DNA from: Bacillus sp. E(2018)
Lineage (GTDB): Bacteria; Bacillota; Bacilli; Bacillales; Fictibacillaceae
Direction: 5' to 3'
Assembly: GCF_005503015.1 (NCBI RefSeq)
Contig: NZ_SCOL01000002.1
Location: forward strand, 62,001 to 126,000
DNA length: 64,000 nt
Shown: piece after piece, positions 1 through 9,647 of the stretch
Layout: each line of letters opens with the position of its first letter
Numbering within the stretch: the stretch's first letter is position 1
Translations under genes and position numbers: made by a program
Notes under the pieces: model-generated
What the model was told of the DNA's origin: nothing
What the model saw: only the letters and a program-made list of their open reading frames with translations
The model's database searches: none

Positions 1-2
1 AT

Positions 3-1067
3 GCAGGATACGATGACTGCACTTCTCTTTCGTCAGCTCAACAGCTGTTCGATCACCTCGAAGAAAACGAAAAAGAACTGAACAAAAAGGCGATTGATTT
101 GATTCTCCTTGATATCATGATGCCTGAGATTGATGGGATCGAAGCTTGTCAGTGCGTTCAAAAAGACGAGCGTTTCAAAGACATTCCGATCATCTTCATC
201 ACAGCGCTTGAAGACTCTACGAAGTTAGCAGAAGCGCTCGACTGCGGCGGGATGGACTATGTCACGAAGCCCATTAATAAAGTAGAACTGCTTGCTAGAA
301 TTCGAGTCGCACTTCGATTAAAATACGAGAAAGATTGGCACGCCGAACAAGAACAAAAGATTCAGAATGAGCTCGATCTTGCGATGCAAGTTCAAAAAGG
401 CTTGTTGAATCCGCCGATTAAAGAAGACAACATCACGATAAACGTGTCTCACCTGCCTTCCTTTAAGCTCGCAGGGGATATGTATTATTGGCACAAGTTC
501 GATGACCATCGTTATGGCATCATCTTGCTCGATATGATGGGGCATGGAATCTCCTCTTCTCTTGTTTGCATGTTCATCTCTTCTGTTATGCGAGACAGCA
601 TTAAAGAGCTGAAAGATCCTGAACTCGTGATTAAAGAGTTGAACCGTTATATGGCGCTTCTGCATAACCCGAAAAATGACTACAACTACTATTTCACAGG
701 CATCTACCTTTTGATCGATACCGAGAAAAAGAAGGTTGAATACGTGAATGCCGGTCATCCGGAAGGCTATGCGCTCGTTGATAACTCGCTTCAGTCGATC
801 GAACGCAGCTGTTATGCGGTCGGTTTCTTCGAACAGATCGAAGTGAAGAAGTCTGTTATTCATTACGAAGACAACATTCAGATGCTGCTCTTTACGGATG
901 GTGTGTTAGAAGCGGGTGATGACGAAGAATTGATGCTAGAGAAGCTGAAATACGTGGCTTCGGAAAAATGGAGCAACATCCGCTCTCCGATCCATCTTGT
1001 GATTCCAGAAGAACAGCAAAAAGGGCAGAGCGATGACATGTGTATCATGATGATTCAAGCCAAATAA
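3..1067 (+). CDS. Response regulator with PP2C-type (RsbU-like) phosphatase domain, 5' end cut by window
   Basis: The reading frame is open from base 3, so the true start lies left of the window; a TTG at 99 is only internal. The visible N-terminal part is a receiver domain with the phosphoacceptor aspartate in LILLDIMMPEIDG and the late K of YVTKPI. A coiled linker (AEQEQKIQNELDLAMQVQKGLL) leads to a PP2C/SpoIIE-type Ser/Thr phosphatase domain, with metal-binding aspartates in LAGDMYYW and LLDMMGHG and a late LLFTDGVLEA motif. Such proteins couple phosphorelay input to dephosphorylation of an anti-anti-sigma or similar partner. It converges on the CheR/hybrid-kinase pair, and those genes are plausible partners. 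Partner identity is inference. Confidence 0.9.
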   Translation, partial: AGYDDCTSLSSAQQLFDHLEENEKELNKKAIDLILLDIMMPEIDGIEACQCVQKDERFKDIPIIFITALEDSTKLAEALDCGGMDYVTKPINKVELLARIRVALRLKYEKDWHAEQEQKIQNELDLAMQVQKGLLNPPIKEDNITINVSHLPSFKLAGDMYYWHKFDDHRYGIILLDMMGHGISSSLVCMFISSVMRDSIKELKDPELVIKELNRYMALLHNPKNDYNYYFTGIYLLIDTEKKKVEYVNAGHPEGYALVDNSLQSIERSCYAVGFFEQIEVKKSVIHYEDNIQMLLFTDGVLEAGDDEELMLEKLKYVASEKWSNIRSPIHLVIPEEQQKGQSDDMCIMMIQAK

Positions 1068-1120
1068 AAAAAGCAGGATAGAAGAGGTGATCATACCCCT
1101 TCTTCCTGCTTTATTTTTTT
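1068..1120. terminator. Bidirectional rho-independent terminator
   Basis: The inverted repeat AAGCAGGA..AGAAG / CTTCTTCCTGCTT is flanked by A-runs on the left and T-runs on the right. It lies between the converging phosphatase and methyltransferase genes and could serve both. Confidence 0.8.
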
Positions 1121-1965
1121 TGATAGATTTTTACTTGTTCAACAAAGTCTGCGTACTTATCCGCACAGTCTGCAAATTGAATAGATTCTTTATCACCAAG
1201 ACCAAGGAAACCATTGGGACTTAAGCTATCATAAAACAGTTCATGCACTTGATTTTGCAGAGCAGCCGTAAAGTAGATCAGTACATTTCGGCAAAGAATC
1301 ACATGAAATTCATTGAACGAATGATCTGTCACAAGGTTATGCTGCAAAAAGCTGATCTGTTTTAATAACGAAGGCTTCAAATACGCAAAATGGCCGTCTG
1401 TTGTATAGTACTCTGAAAAGGCTTGAGTCCCTCCAGCCGCCATATAGTTCTTCGTGTACGTCCTCATCTTGCTCAGCGGCAGAATACCTGATCTGGCCTT
1501 GTTCAGCACCGGTTCGTTCATATCTGTCGCATAAAATTTTGTCTTATGACTTAAACCCTCTTCTTCCATTAAAATCGCCATCGAATATACTTCTTCACCC
1601 GTCGCACATCCAGCATGCCAGATGCGGATTTCAGGTAGTTCTCTCAGCTCAGGAATTACCTTTTGGCGAAAAGCACGAAAGAACTCAGGGTTTCGAAACA
1701 TCTCTGTTACATTGATCGAAAAGTCGTTGAGCAGTGTCGTCATAAACGCAGGTTCGTGCAGAACTTTTTCTAGCACGCCTGTGATCGTTGAAATCTGTTC
1801 AAGCTGCATACGATTGTGAACACGTCTATGGATGGAGGACCGCATATACTGGCGAAAATCAAATCCAGATATGCGGTACAACCCTTCTAATAACAGCTCC
1901 ATCTCTAGCGTTTCTGTTATGCTATTCTCCTGGTTGTCATCGTTGTTCCATAAGAAATCCTTCAT
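1111..1965 (-). CDS. CheR-type S-adenosylmethionine-dependent protein methyltransferase
   Basis: This 284-residue protein is of CheR size. An N-terminal helical CheR_N region (about residues 20-75) is followed by the methyltransferase fold, with the SAM-binding IWHAGCATGEEVYSMAI (about 135-152) and the conserved FHVILCRNVLIYF (about 221-233). CheR enzymes methylate glutamates on chemoreceptors or related signalling proteins. It starts 13 bases after the hybrid kinase stop, so the two are probably co-transcribed. No chemoreceptor or CheB gene is nearby, so the role is likely in the kinase pathway rather than classical chemotaxis (inference). Confidence 0.9.
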   Translation of the reverse strand: MKDFLWNNDDNQENSITETLEMELLLEGLYRISGFDFRQYMRSSIHRRVHNRMQLEQISTITGVLEKVLHEPAFMTTLLNDFSINVTEMFRNPEFFRAFRQKVIPELRELPEIRIWHAGCATGEEVYSMAILMEEEGLSHKTKFYATDMNEPVLNKARSGILPLSKMRTYTKNYMAAGGTQAFSEYYTTDGHFAYLKPSLLKQISFLQHNLVTDHSFNEFHVILCRNVLIYFTAALQNQVHELFYDSLSPNGFLGLGDKESIQFADCADKYADFVEQVKIYQKK

Positions 1966-1978
1966 CAGTGGTCGATCC

Positions 1979-4735
1979 TCACTTTGTCATCCAAACGTGC
2001 ATCACAGAAAAGAGCTGCTCGAGCTTCAGCGGTTTGCTGATATAATCAGACGCTCCTGCTTCTAGGCACTTTTCACGATCGTTCTTCATCGCTTTTGCCG
2101 TTAGCGCAATGATCGGCAGGTCCTTGTGTTCACCCGTTCCGCGAATGCGCTGCATCGTTTCGTAGCCATCCATCTCAGGCATCATTATATCCATCAAGAT
2201 CAAATCAATCTTTTTGTTCGCATCAAGAACATCAAGACACTCCATACCGTTATTGGCGATCAGTATGTTCATTCCTTTTTGTTCAAGAGCTGTTTTTAAC
2301 GCAAAAATGTTTCGATTATCGTCATCTGTAATCAAAACCGTTTTGCCATAGAACACGTTCTCTTCATCAACTGTAATCGATGGTTGTTCGGTTTCTGGCT
2401 CTGCCGGTACGATTTTAGCCGTGATTGGTGCTTCTGCCACAGCTACCGAGGTGCTGGACTGCTCAAGGGCAGTTGCTACTTCAGCTGATGCGCCAAGGAA
2501 GGTTTGAACAGAAACACTTTCATCCGAGATACTAGGAATCAGCAGTTTAAACGTACTTCCTTTTCCTTCTTCACTTTGCAGCTGCAATCTACCACCTAAA
2601 AGTTTTGCAAACTCACTGCTGATCGATAAACCAAGGCCAGTTCCGCCAAACTTACGAATCGTTGCTCCATCCCCTTGCTGGAACGCTTGGAAAATGAGTT
2701 CGTGCTTTTCTTTCGGTATGCCGATTCCGGTATCCTTTATCGCTACTTCTAACCAATAATCAACACCGGTGTAGATCACATCGGTTTGTACTTTTTTCAC
2801 GCTAACAGAGACTGAGCCTTTCTCCGTAAACTTAAACGCGTTAGACAGCAGGTTTTTAACGATCTGCTGAAATCGTTTTTCGTCTGTTTGTAGGAGTGGT
2901 GGCACGTCTGGTGCCATATTAATCGTAAAGTTCAGGTTCTTTTTATCCGCGATATGGGTAAAGTTTCTTTCCAAGTTACTCGGGAACTCACTGAGGTTTA
3001 CCTCACTAAGCATGATCTCCAGTTTACCTGCTTCTACTTTTGATAAATCTAAAATATCGTTGATCAAATTAAGAAGATCCTGTCCGGATGAATGAATCAC
3101 TCGCGCGAACTCTAGCTCTTCTTCTGAAAGTGATTGGTTGCCGTTTTCAGCAAGCATCTCAGATAGAATCAAGATGCTGTTAAGCGGCGTTCTCAATTCG
3201 TGAGACATGTTCGCTAAAAACTCTGATTTGTATTTTGAACCAGTCTCAAGCTGTTTCGCTTTCTCTTCAAGCTCTTTTTTCGCGATCTCAAGTGCTTTTG
3301 ATTTCTCCTCGGCGTCTTGTGAACGTGATTCAAGCTGCTCGTTGATCATCTGAAGCTCTTCCGACTGCATCTGTAATTCTTCCGATTGCGTTTGCAGCTC
3401 TTCCGATTGCGCCTGTAGTTCTTCTGTCATCGCTTGTGATTCAGATAACAGTCTTGCAATCTCCATTCGATCAATCACTCGGTTGATCGTGAGTCCGAAT
3501 GTTTCAAGTACTTTTTCAATAAACACAATGTGCTGGTTGCTGTATGAGCTAAGGCTCGCTAGCTCAATGACCGCTACAATCTCGCCTTCGTGTACGATCG
3601 GTGCAATCATGATGCTGTTTGGTTTTGTTTCTCCGAGTCCAGAAGAGATGAGCGTATACTCTCCTTCGAGTCTGTCAATCACTTGAACTCGTTTTTCCAG
3701 TGCACATTGTCCGATGAGACCTTGTCCTAGCTTAAAGCTAGCTCGTCCAACATCTGCAGCTGTATCGGCGAACGCTCCTTTTTTAACAAATCGAACGTTT
3801 TCGTCTTTTCCTTCCTTAATATAAAAAGCACCATACGACGATTCTGTAATCTGCGCCGTGGCAGAAAGGAAGATTTCCGCAAGCGTTTCAAGCGATGATA
3901 CCCCTTGGTTCTTACTTACAACATCCGTTACACTTCGCTGCAGCCAGTCACGTTCTTCAAAAGAATTCAACAATTCGTTCGTCGCTTCTCCTAAATCACG
4001 AATCTCATCGTTCGATTTTACATGAATTCGGCTGCTTAAGTTCCCACCTGTTGTCATGGCGCGAATCGTTCCGACAACTTCTTTTATCGTTTTAATGATG
4101 GAACCTGAAATCACCCATGCAAGAGCCGTTGAGACTAGAACAACGAACGCAAGCAAACTAAAAAGACCGATCTCTAAGTATCGATTTTGTTCGTTTAGAT
4201 TATCCGCACGTTTTTGTGTAAGATCTTTTTCAGTATTACGAAATGAATCAAACTGCTGTAGTACTTTTTCTGTCTGTGATTTTCCTGGATCTTGTTTGAA
4301 AAACTCAGCAATACCCGCCGTGTCATTCTGCTGTTTCATTTGAATCGGTGGATCACCCGCAACAGCAACCCAATTTTGAATGTTTTCATTGATCTCAGCA
4401 ATTCTCTTTTGCTGACTTGGATTATCCGATAAAAGTTGGTTCAGCGTGTTGTAGTCTTTTGACCATTGAGAGCTCGCTTCATTATAAAGCTGAAGGTAGC
4501 TTTCATCTCCTGTAATGATGTAGGCACGCTTGTTGGTTTCCATTTTTAAGAGATCTTTTTCAATCTGACTAGTCAGATCTCGAACCGCAAAATCATGCTG
4601 GATAATAAAATTCCTCTCACTCTTCATTGTGTCCAACTGATTCGTTACCGCAAGAATAGCAGCAATTAAACAGATAATGATCACAATATAGCCAGTAATA
4701 ATCTTCTGGCGAATCCCGAATCTAAAATTATTCAT
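1979..4735 (-). CDS. Membrane hybrid histidine kinase (CHASE3-HAMP-GAF-HisKA-HATPase-REC)
   Basis: A 918-residue sensor. TM1 is at about 10-32 and an extracytoplasmic CHASE3-like helical region at 35-190. TM2 is at 190-212, then HAMP (213-265) and a GAF domain (about 285-425). Next comes a heptad-rich coil at about 436-470 in which a SEELQ-type unit repeats five times. The HisKA box has the phosphorylated His in [11 protein letters not shown] (H512). The ATPase has DTGIGIP and GGTGLGLSI motifs. The C-terminal receiver has the acceptor Asp in [14 protein letters not shown]. The final phosphate acceptor may be the receiver-phosphatase gene at the left edge (inference). It leads an operon with the CheR-type gene. 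The ligand is unknown. Confidence 0.92.
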   Translation of the reverse strand: MNNFRFGIRQKIITGYIVIIICLIAAILAVTNQLDTMKSERNFIIQHDFAVRDLTSQIEKDLLKMETNKRAYIITGDESYLQLYNEASSQWSKDYNTLNQLLSDNPSQQKRIAEINENIQNWVAVAGDPPIQMKQQNDTAGIAEFFKQDPGKSQTEKVLQQFDSFRNTEKDLTQKRADNLNEQNRYLEIGLFSLLAFVVLVSTALAWVISGSIIKTIKEVVGTIRAMTTGGNLSSRIHVKSNDEIRDLGEATNELLNSFEERDWLQRSVTDVVSKNQGVSSLETLAEIFLSATAQITESSYGAFYIKEGKDENVRFVKKGAFADTAADVGRASFKLGQGLIGQCALEKRVQVIDRLEGEYTLISSGLGETKPNSIMIAPIVHEGEIVAVIELASLSSYSNQHIVFIEKVLETFGLTINRVIDRMEIARLLSESQAMTEELQAQSEELQTQSEELQMQSEELQMINEQLESRSQDAEEKSKALEIAKKELEEKAKQLETGSKYKSEFLANMSHELRTPLNSILILSEMLAENGNQSLSEEELEFARVIHSSGQDLLNLINDILDLSKVEAGKLEIMLSEVNLSEFPSNLERNFTHIADKKNLNFTINMAPDVPPLLQTDEKRFQQIVKNLLSNAFKFTEKGSVSVSVKKVQTDVIYTGVDYWLEVAIKDTGIGIPKEKHELIFQAFQQGDGATIRKFGGTGLGLSISSEFAKLLGGRLQLQSEEGKGSTFKLLIPSISDESVSVQTFLGASAEVATALEQSSTSVAVAEAPITAKIVPAEPETEQPSITVDEENVFYGKTVLITDDDNRNIFALKTALEQKGMNILIANNGMECLDVLDANKKIDLILMDIMMPEMDGYETMQRIRGTGEHKDLPIIALTAKAMKNDREKCLEAGASDYISKPLKLEQLFSVMHVWMTK

Positions 4736-4841
4736 CCCCTATATTCCTGCCTTTTTACAAAAAATGTTTTTATGCCTAATTATACTGTTATTTGTGAGAT
4801 AAAGGTAGTAACGAAGACCGTGGAATGTGCTGGAAAAAGAA

Positions 4842-4877
4842 AAAACTAGATCTTTTTTACTGAGATCTAGTTTTAAG
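4842..4877 (-). terminator. Terminator after the 200-residue membrane protein gene
   Basis: The hairpin AACTAGATCT..AGATCTAGTT is followed on the minus strand by a U-run. It lies just past the stop codon at 4880. Confidence 0.75.
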
Positions 4878-4879
4878 CG

Positions 4880-5482
4880 TTAGTCTGTGTGTTGAAGTTT
4901 GTCTTTGTAATGAAGCGCGGATAACAATTTTAGTCCACCTAATGTTTTAATCTGCTTTTCAAGGATTGTAAGTGCTTCGTTTTTGTTGCCGTTTCGTCGC
5001 AGTTCTTCTACTGTTAACCACGTCACATAATGAGGGTCTTTTAACTGGATTTTGTGTTGCTCGTATTCTTTCTGCCTGCCTTCTTCCATCGCGACGATTG
5101 CGGCATAATAATGAGTCAGATTGCTTTTTTTCATACTTTGGAGAAGCTCTTTCACATCTGCCCATCTTTCTTGCTGAGTGAATAGCATAACCTCGGCGTA
5201 TTTCCTTGCCTGATTCTGTTTGATTTTAGTAAGCCTCTTTTCAGCTTCACTTTCCTCTTCATATAGGAAAGCATATAAAAAGCGATGGTACGGCTGTTTT
5301 GATTTTAACAGGTACCTTTTTACTTTTTCCGCATCTTTTTGCCATAGCAACGGATAGAAAAGTGATAAAACTGAGCCCGTGACAAATAGGATCAACAGCG
5401 TGACGAACATCCACGTTTGTGCACCAAGTACCGAGAGTGTGAATGATAGGATGAAAAGCATGAGGTAGAGAATCCAGATCAT
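4880..5482 (-). CDS. Unrecognised membrane-anchored protein
   Basis: 200 residues; I do not recognise the family. Two hydrophobic segments (about residues 1-20 and 24-47) are followed by a charged helical cytoplasmic part of about 150 residues. That part has a TPR-like feel (RWADVKELLQSMKKSNLTHYYAAI..., NEALTILEKQIKTLGG), but no convincing repeat can be counted. A start at ATG 5482 fits the AAAGGAATC ribosome binding site. It stands alone, 72 bases downstream of one of the 21-nt repeat arrays. Confidence 0.7.
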   Translation of the reverse strand: MIWILYLMLFILSFTLSVLGAQTWMFVTLLILFVTGSVLSLFYPLLWQKDAEKVKRYLLKSKQPYHRFLYAFLYEEESEAEKRLTKIKQNQARKYAEVMLFTQQERWADVKELLQSMKKSNLTHYYAAIVAMEEGRQKEYEQHKIQLKDPHYVTWLTVEELRRNGNKNEALTILEKQIKTLGGLKLLSALHYKDKLQHTD

Positions 5483-5551
5483 AGGTTTGATGATTCCTTT
5501 CTATAGTTGGTTGGAGTTTCCAGCTATTATTATGACATGTACGCAGAGTTT

Positions 5552-5698
5552 ACGGTACGTGTTTTTATACCTGTTACACGTTCACCGGTAAAGTTGGTCG
5601 TTCCACCTGTAAAGGGGTAGTTTTCACCGATGATGGTCACCTTTTAACCGCTAACCGTCCCTCCACCACCTGAAATCCACTCTTCACCACCTGAACCT
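5552..5698 (-). repeat. 21-nt-period array, family CACCGGTAA (copy A)
   Basis: Six cores related to CACCGGTAA/CACCTGAAA start at 5583, 5604, 5625, 5646, 5667 and 5688, an exact 21-nt period. A conserved flank (TACGGTACGTG...CTGTTACACG) lies on the left at 5551-5580. On the minus strand the cores read as codons for hydrophobic-[Ser/Thr]-Gly-[Gly/Glu], ending in FTGERVTGIKTRTV. One unit has an in-frame TAA, so this copy is not one open frame. Three more copies lie in the window, near 28.5, 40.1 and 55.7 kb. Confidence 0.85.
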
Positions 5699-5711
5699 AA
5701 CTTCTTACACA

Positions 5712-5752
5712 TAAAAAAAGCCCAAAGGTGCAACCCTTTGAGCCAACTTCCG
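5712..5752 (-). terminator. Terminator after pxpA
   Basis: A GCCCAAAGG / CCTTTGAGC stem lies next to a run of A (U on the minus transcript), directly past the stop of the gene ending at 5759. Confidence 0.65.
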
Positions 5753-5758
5753 TCTGAT

Positions 5759-6526
5759 TTAAATACTTTCTCCGATTTTACGAACAGAAATCCCTGAATC
5801 CTCTAACGTTTGTCTGATTTTCTTCGCAAAACTCAGTGCATGTGCACCATCGCCGTGGATGCAAACCGTATCGGCTTTAATATCGACGTCAACATCTTGC
5901 TGCGTCATCACTTTTCCCTCTTTTGCCATACGGATTACTTGTGCGACAGCTGCATCATCATCCGTGATCACCGCATGTGGCAGTTTGCGGGAAGTAAGCG
6001 TGCGATCTTGCTGATACGATCGATCAGCGAAAACTTCAGATGCTGTTCGCAAGCCGATCTTTTCACCTGCTGAAACGAGCTCACTCCCTGCAAGTCCAAA
6101 CAAAATAAGCTCAGGGTTCACTTTGTAAACGGCTTCGGCAATCGCTTCTGACAGTTCACGATTCACAGCTGCCATGTTGTAAAGTGCACCATGCGGTTTC
6201 ACGTGTTGAATCTTTCCGCCTTCCGCCTTCACGAATCCCCACAATGACCCGATCTGATAAACCACCATTTCATACGCTTCTTGAGCAGAGATGTCGATGT
6301 TGCGACGGCCGAATCCAGCTAGATCAGGCAATCCTGGATGAACACCGATGCCAACTTCATGGTCTAATGCTAATTTAACGGTTTTTCTCATCGTCGCAGG
6401 ATCCCCCGCATGAAAACCGCATGCGATGTTTGCTGACGTTATGTACTTTAAAATCTCTTCGTCTGTTCCAAGTTTGTAAGCCCCAAAACTCTCACCCATA
6501 TCACAGTTAATATCAATAATACTCAT
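5759..6526 (-). CDS. pxpA: 5-oxoprolinase subunit A (LamB/YcsF family)
   Basis: 255 residues, the usual length of PxpA. The N-terminus [16 protein letters not shown], then [28 protein letters not shown] and [10 protein letters not shown] are family signatures. PxpA works with PxpB and PxpC in ATP-dependent opening of 5-oxoproline (pyroglutamate) to glutamate in the cytoplasm. The partners are usually adjacent but are absent here, so the gene is isolated from its complex. A perfect 16-bp palindrome (6545-6560) lies about 20 bases upstream of the ATG and may be an operator. The nearby gamma-PGA operon makes a link to glutamate recycling conceivable but unproven. Confidence 0.9.
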   Translation of the reverse strand: MSIIDINCDMGESFGAYKLGTDEEILKYITSANIACGFHAGDPATMRKTVKLALDHEVGIGVHPGLPDLAGFGRRNIDISAQEAYEMVVYQIGSLWGFVKAEGGKIQHVKPHGALYNMAAVNRELSEAIAEAVYKVNPELILFGLAGSELVSAGEKIGLRTASEVFADRSYQQDRTLTSRKLPHAVITDDDAAVAQVIRMAKEGKVMTQQDVDVDIKADTVCIHGDGAHALSFAKKIRQTLEDSGISVRKIGESI

Positions 6527-6544
6527 GAAACGACCTCCTACTTT

Positions 6545-6560
6545 TTAAACAGTTGTTTAA
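6545..6560. promoter_or_regulatory. Perfect palindrome TTAAACAGTTGTTTAA upstream of pxpA
   Basis: Seven-base arms flank a two-base centre. The same pattern TTAAACANNTGTTTAA recurs at 22670, 25030 and 35988. Its position between the pxpA start and the divergent small gene suits a repressor operator. The regulator is unknown. Confidence 0.4.
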
Positions 6561-6632
6561 TTTACACCAACTGTACGATAAGTTTTATATATTGTAAAAT
6601 GTTTAGGAAGACTAATAAAGGAGGTGAGAAAT

Positions 6633-6887
6633 GTGGAAAAAGTACTGAATGAAATTTTAGTTAGATTACTCAGCATCGATAATAAGGTTACAGATCTGGA
6701 TAATAAAGTGACCAATCTAGATAAAAAGGTAACGACCTTAGAAACTGGTCAACAACAGATTGTTATTAGACTGGATACATTAGAAAGAGATGTAAAAGAT
6801 GTTAAAGCCACAGTCAATCGGATCGAAGTTAGCCAAAATGATGATGTGATTGGGTTATTACAAGTGATGCAAAAACAAAAGAATTAA
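6633..6887 (+). CDS. Small coiled-coil protein of unknown function
   Basis: The start is chosen as GTG 6633 because the strong AAAGGAGG (6617-6624) lies eight bases ahead. An upstream in-frame GTG at 6624 overlaps that site, and the ATG at 6631 is out of frame and stops after five codons. The 84-residue product is nearly all heptads (IDNKVTDLDNKVTNLDKKVTTLE), with no membrane segment or cysteine. It resembles widespread small Bacillus coiled-coil proteins of unknown role and should form a rod-like oligomer. It is transcribed divergently from pxpA. Confidence 0.75.
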   Translation: MEKVLNEILVRLLSIDNKVTDLDNKVTNLDKKVTTLETGQQQIVIRLDTLERDVKDVKATVNRIEVSQNDDVIGLLQVMQKQKN

Positions 6888-6967
6888 CTTCATGTCGTGT
6901 AGATTACTTCAGAAAAACCCCTCGATTGTACATTTCTAGACCATTTCAAATTTCAAATTCTCAAATC

Positions 6968-7008
6968 CTAAAAAACGGAAAGCCCCTTGAGACCAAGGGG
7001 CTAATTTA
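6968..7008 (-). terminator. Terminator after glycerate kinase
   Basis: A strong AGCCCCTTG / CAAGGGGCT stem with flanking A-rich and T-rich tracts, overlapping the stop codon region of the gene ending at 7001. Confidence 0.75.
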
Positions 7009-8143
7009 TTTTCAAATGTATCACACGCGCAATGTTTTCCGCTGTTTTTTCCACATTAGTCGCTCCATGCAGCAATGCTTCCTCTAACGTCACCACACCG
7101 TTCATTACGCTAAAAACAGCATCAATTCCGTGATTATACACCGCTTCATAATCAGGACCGATGCTGCCAGCAATCGCAACAACGGGTACACCTTCCACAA
7201 CCACCTTGGCTCGTTTCGCTACACCAACTGGCGCTTTCCCATGAATGGTTTGAGAATCAATCCGCCCTTCTCCAACAATCACAAGATCGGCATCCTGAAC
7301 CACATCTTCAAAATCGATTACATCAAGCACAAGATCAATTCCGCTCTGCAACTTTCCATCTAAAAACGCTACAACCCCAGCACCAAGCCCTCCTGCAGCA
7401 CCAGCCCCAGGCAACTTATCCACTGCAACGCCAAGATTTCGCTCTACCACTTCAGCGTATCGTTTTAAACTTTCATCTAAGATACCAACCATCTCTGGTG
7501 TCGCACCTTTTTGCGGCCCAAAAACAGCCGAAGCCCCAAGCGGTCCCGTTAACGGATTTGTTACATCACACGCCACATCTATCTTCACTGACTGCAGTCT
7601 AGCATCTAGTCCAGAAACATCAATGGTCAGAAGTTCACGAAGCACTTCACCACCAGCAGGCAATTCATCCCCGTTCACATTCAAAAACTTAACACCAAGT
7701 GCGGAAGCCATGCCGGCACCACCGTCATTTGTTGCAGACCCACCAAGACCGAGTACGATTCGCTCTATTCCTCGATCCAGAGCATCGAGAATCAGTTCAC
7801 CTGTTCCGCGTGTTGTGGTCACACAAGGATTCCGCTTCTCTCTCGGAACAAGATGAAGACCAGAAGCGGCAGCCATCTCGATCACTGCCGTCTTTCCATC
7901 ACCTGTTATGCCGTAAAACGCATTTACTTTTTCACCGAGCGGACCTGTTGCCTTCACTTCGACCATTTCGCCGCCTGTCGCATCAACAACCGATGTAACC
8001 GTTCCTTCTCCCCCGTCGCCAACAGGCACGTGAACATATTGAGCGTGTGGAAACGTCTTTATAAAACCAGCTTCCACTGCTCTACCGACTTCTCCCGCTG
8101 TCATACTTTCTTTAAATGAATCAGGAGCGATGACAATCTTCAA
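7001..8143 (-). CDS. glxK: Glycerate kinase (GlxK/GarK family)
   Basis: About 380 residues, typical for the glycerate kinase type-1 family. Signatures include IVIAPDSFKESMTAGEVGRA at the N-terminus, VPVGDGGEGTV, GLGGSATNDGGAGMASALG and GEGRIDSQTIHGKAPVGVA. The enzyme phosphorylates D-glycerate with ATP to feed lower glycolysis. TTG 8143 is preferred as the start because TAGGTGA sits at normal spacing before it and the family begins with MKIVIAPDSF; a GTG at 8152 overlaps the ribosome binding site. It is monocistronic, with its own terminator. Confidence 0.92.
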   Translation of the reverse strand: MKIVIAPDSFKESMTAGEVGRAVEAGFIKTFPHAQYVHVPVGDGGEGTVTSVVDATGGEMVEVKATGPLGEKVNAFYGITGDGKTAVIEMAAASGLHLVPREKRNPCVTTTRGTGELILDALDRGIERIVLGLGGSATNDGGAGMASALGVKFLNVNGDELPAGGEVLRELLTIDVSGLDARLQSVKIDVACDVTNPLTGPLGASAVFGPQKGATPEMVGILDESLKRYAEVVERNLGVAVDKLPGAGAAGGLGAGVVAFLDGKLQSGIDLVLDVIDFEDVVQDADLVIVGEGRIDSQTIHGKAPVGVAKRAKVVVEGVPVVAIAGSIGPDYEAVYNHGIDAVFSVMNGVVTLEEALLHGATNVEKTAENIARVIHLKIN

Positions 8144-8277
8144 TGTGTTCACCTACTTTTTACGTTCTCTTATTCATTCTGTTTCTTCATTCGTTAAACC
8201 CGTAAAAAACCCTTCTTCTCGATTAGTGCTAAATGCTTACACATAATCAACTTCAATCATAGAGCCTTTCATCCAAC

Positions 8278-8318
8278 AAAAAAAGAGACTAGCCCATTTC
8301 TTGACTCGCCTCTTTTGA
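8278..8318 (-). terminator. Terminator of the gamma-PGA operon
   Basis: An AAAAGAG..CTCTTTT type inverted repeat with a long A-run on the plus strand, just past the stop of the NlpC/P60 gene at 8324. Confidence 0.6.
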
Positions 8319-8323
8319 TCCAT

Positions 8324-9562
8324 TTACTCGCTGAACCTCTTTATACCCGTCAATTTTTCCTTCCAGTAAGTATCTTCTAAATAAGAGACAACTACATTTT
8401 TGGATCGATTGGCATGTAGAAATTGATTCTCTCCTATATATATGCCGTTATGAGAAATTCCCTCTTTGTACGTGTTGCTAAAGAAAACAACATCTCCAGG
8501 CTGTATTCGATCTCTTGTAATCTCAGTTCCGACAGACCACTGTTTTTCTGCTGTGCGGGGTAATTTGATATTCGTTGAATGATCGTGGACAAACTTTACT
8601 AATCCTGAACAATCAAATCCAGCTTTCGTCTCTCCTCCAAAGATATAGGGAGTGCCCAAATATTTTTTTGCTTCTTCAATTGTTGACACATGATTATTTG
8701 AAATTTGGAATCGACGCGCGCCTGCATATTTACTTTTCCAGTAATCGCTCTTCTGCCAGTAAGATATCACAACACCGTTTGACACTGTAGCAGAGATAAA
8801 TTGATCGTTGCCAAGATATAACCCTACATGTGAGATTTTGTCCTTTTTATCATTAAAAAAATACAATAAGTCCCCTACGTTTACCTCATCTTCTTTAACT
8901 GGCTTACCAAACTTCCACTGCTTATCAATGGTTCTTGGAAGGTTTAAATATATCGAGTTCTCAAAAACATACTGAACAAAACCAGAGCTATCAAACCCTT
9001 TGACAGTGTCTCCTCCAGCTTTATAAGAAAAGCCTAAATAGTGCAGTGACTCTTCTGCCACTGATAATGTTTTTATGTTCTTCAGATCTAACGTAACACG
9101 TCTCGCTTCTATAAAACTCTTCTGCCAATAAGAATCTTTCAGATTACTCATGATTACACCTTTTTTGGTCTGTGCATTTATAAAGCGATTGGAACCAATA
9201 TAAACTCCAGCATGAGTAGCCATCTTTTTATTGCTTTCTCTCCCAAAAAACACTAAATCACCTTGTTTTAAGTCCTTTATCTTAACGATCTTCCCTACCT
9301 TACTTTGTTCAGATATGGTTCTAGGCATTAAAATGTTATGAGTTTCCTTAAAAACATGTTGTATGAATCCAGAACTATCAAAACCACTCTGATCTTCTCC
9401 ACCTATCTTATAGGGTGTACCAAGTAATTTCAGTGATTGGTTTACTAGATTTTTATTCTCCAATGCATTGGCACTTTGATTGTAAATATTAGGATATAAT
9501 GGAACGATAGCCAATAAGAAACATCCGATTATGGCCAATAAACGATTCGCCTTAAACCTCAT
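8324..9562 (-). CDS. Secreted triple NlpC/P60 protein, probable gamma-PGA hydrolase (PgdS-like)
   Basis: 412 residues: a signal peptide/anchor (1-35), then three NlpC/P60 domains at about 38-155, 165-285 and 290-410. Only the third has the catalytic cysteine (GFDCSGLVKF). Domains one and two read GFDSSGF, with Ser replacing Cys. The catalytic histidines remain in all three (ATHAGVYIG, ISHVGLYLG, ISHNGIYIG). Bacillus subtilis PgdS also has three such domains and cleaves poly-gamma-glutamate, and it lies next to pgsBCA. The position at the end of this pgs operon supports the same role. Cell-wall endopeptidase activity is the alternative. Confidence 0.85.
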   Translation of the reverse strand: MRFKANRLLAIIGCFLLAIVPLYPNIYNQSANALENKNLVNQSLKLLGTPYKIGGEDQSGFDSSGFIQHVFKETHNILMPRTISEQSKVGKIVKIKDLKQGDLVFFGRESNKKMATHAGVYIGSNRFINAQTKKGVIMSNLKDSYWQKSFIEARRVTLDLKNIKTLSVAEESLHYLGFSYKAGGDTVKGFDSSGFVQYVFENSIYLNLPRTIDKQWKFGKPVKEDEVNVGDLLYFFNDKKDKISHVGLYLGNDQFISATVSNGVVISYWQKSDYWKSKYAGARRFQISNNHVSTIEEAKKYLGTPYIFGGETKAGFDCSGLVKFVHDHSTNIKLPRTAEKQWSVGTEITRDRIQPGDVVFFSNTYKEGISHNGIYIGENQFLHANRSKNVVVSYLEDTYWKEKLTGIKRFSE

Positions 9563-9647
9563 CTCTTTTCCTCTTTCCCCTATGAGTGTTATAGCTTTTA
9601 TCGACCGTTACGTCTGTTACATTAAGCGTTCAAATTAAATATGCATA

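Noticed and set aside
99..101. TTG at 99 as the start of the response-regulator phosphatase
   Set aside because: The frame is open to base 3 and encodes receiver-domain sequence upstream (AGYDDCTSLSSAQQLFDHL), so the gene is cut by the window edge.
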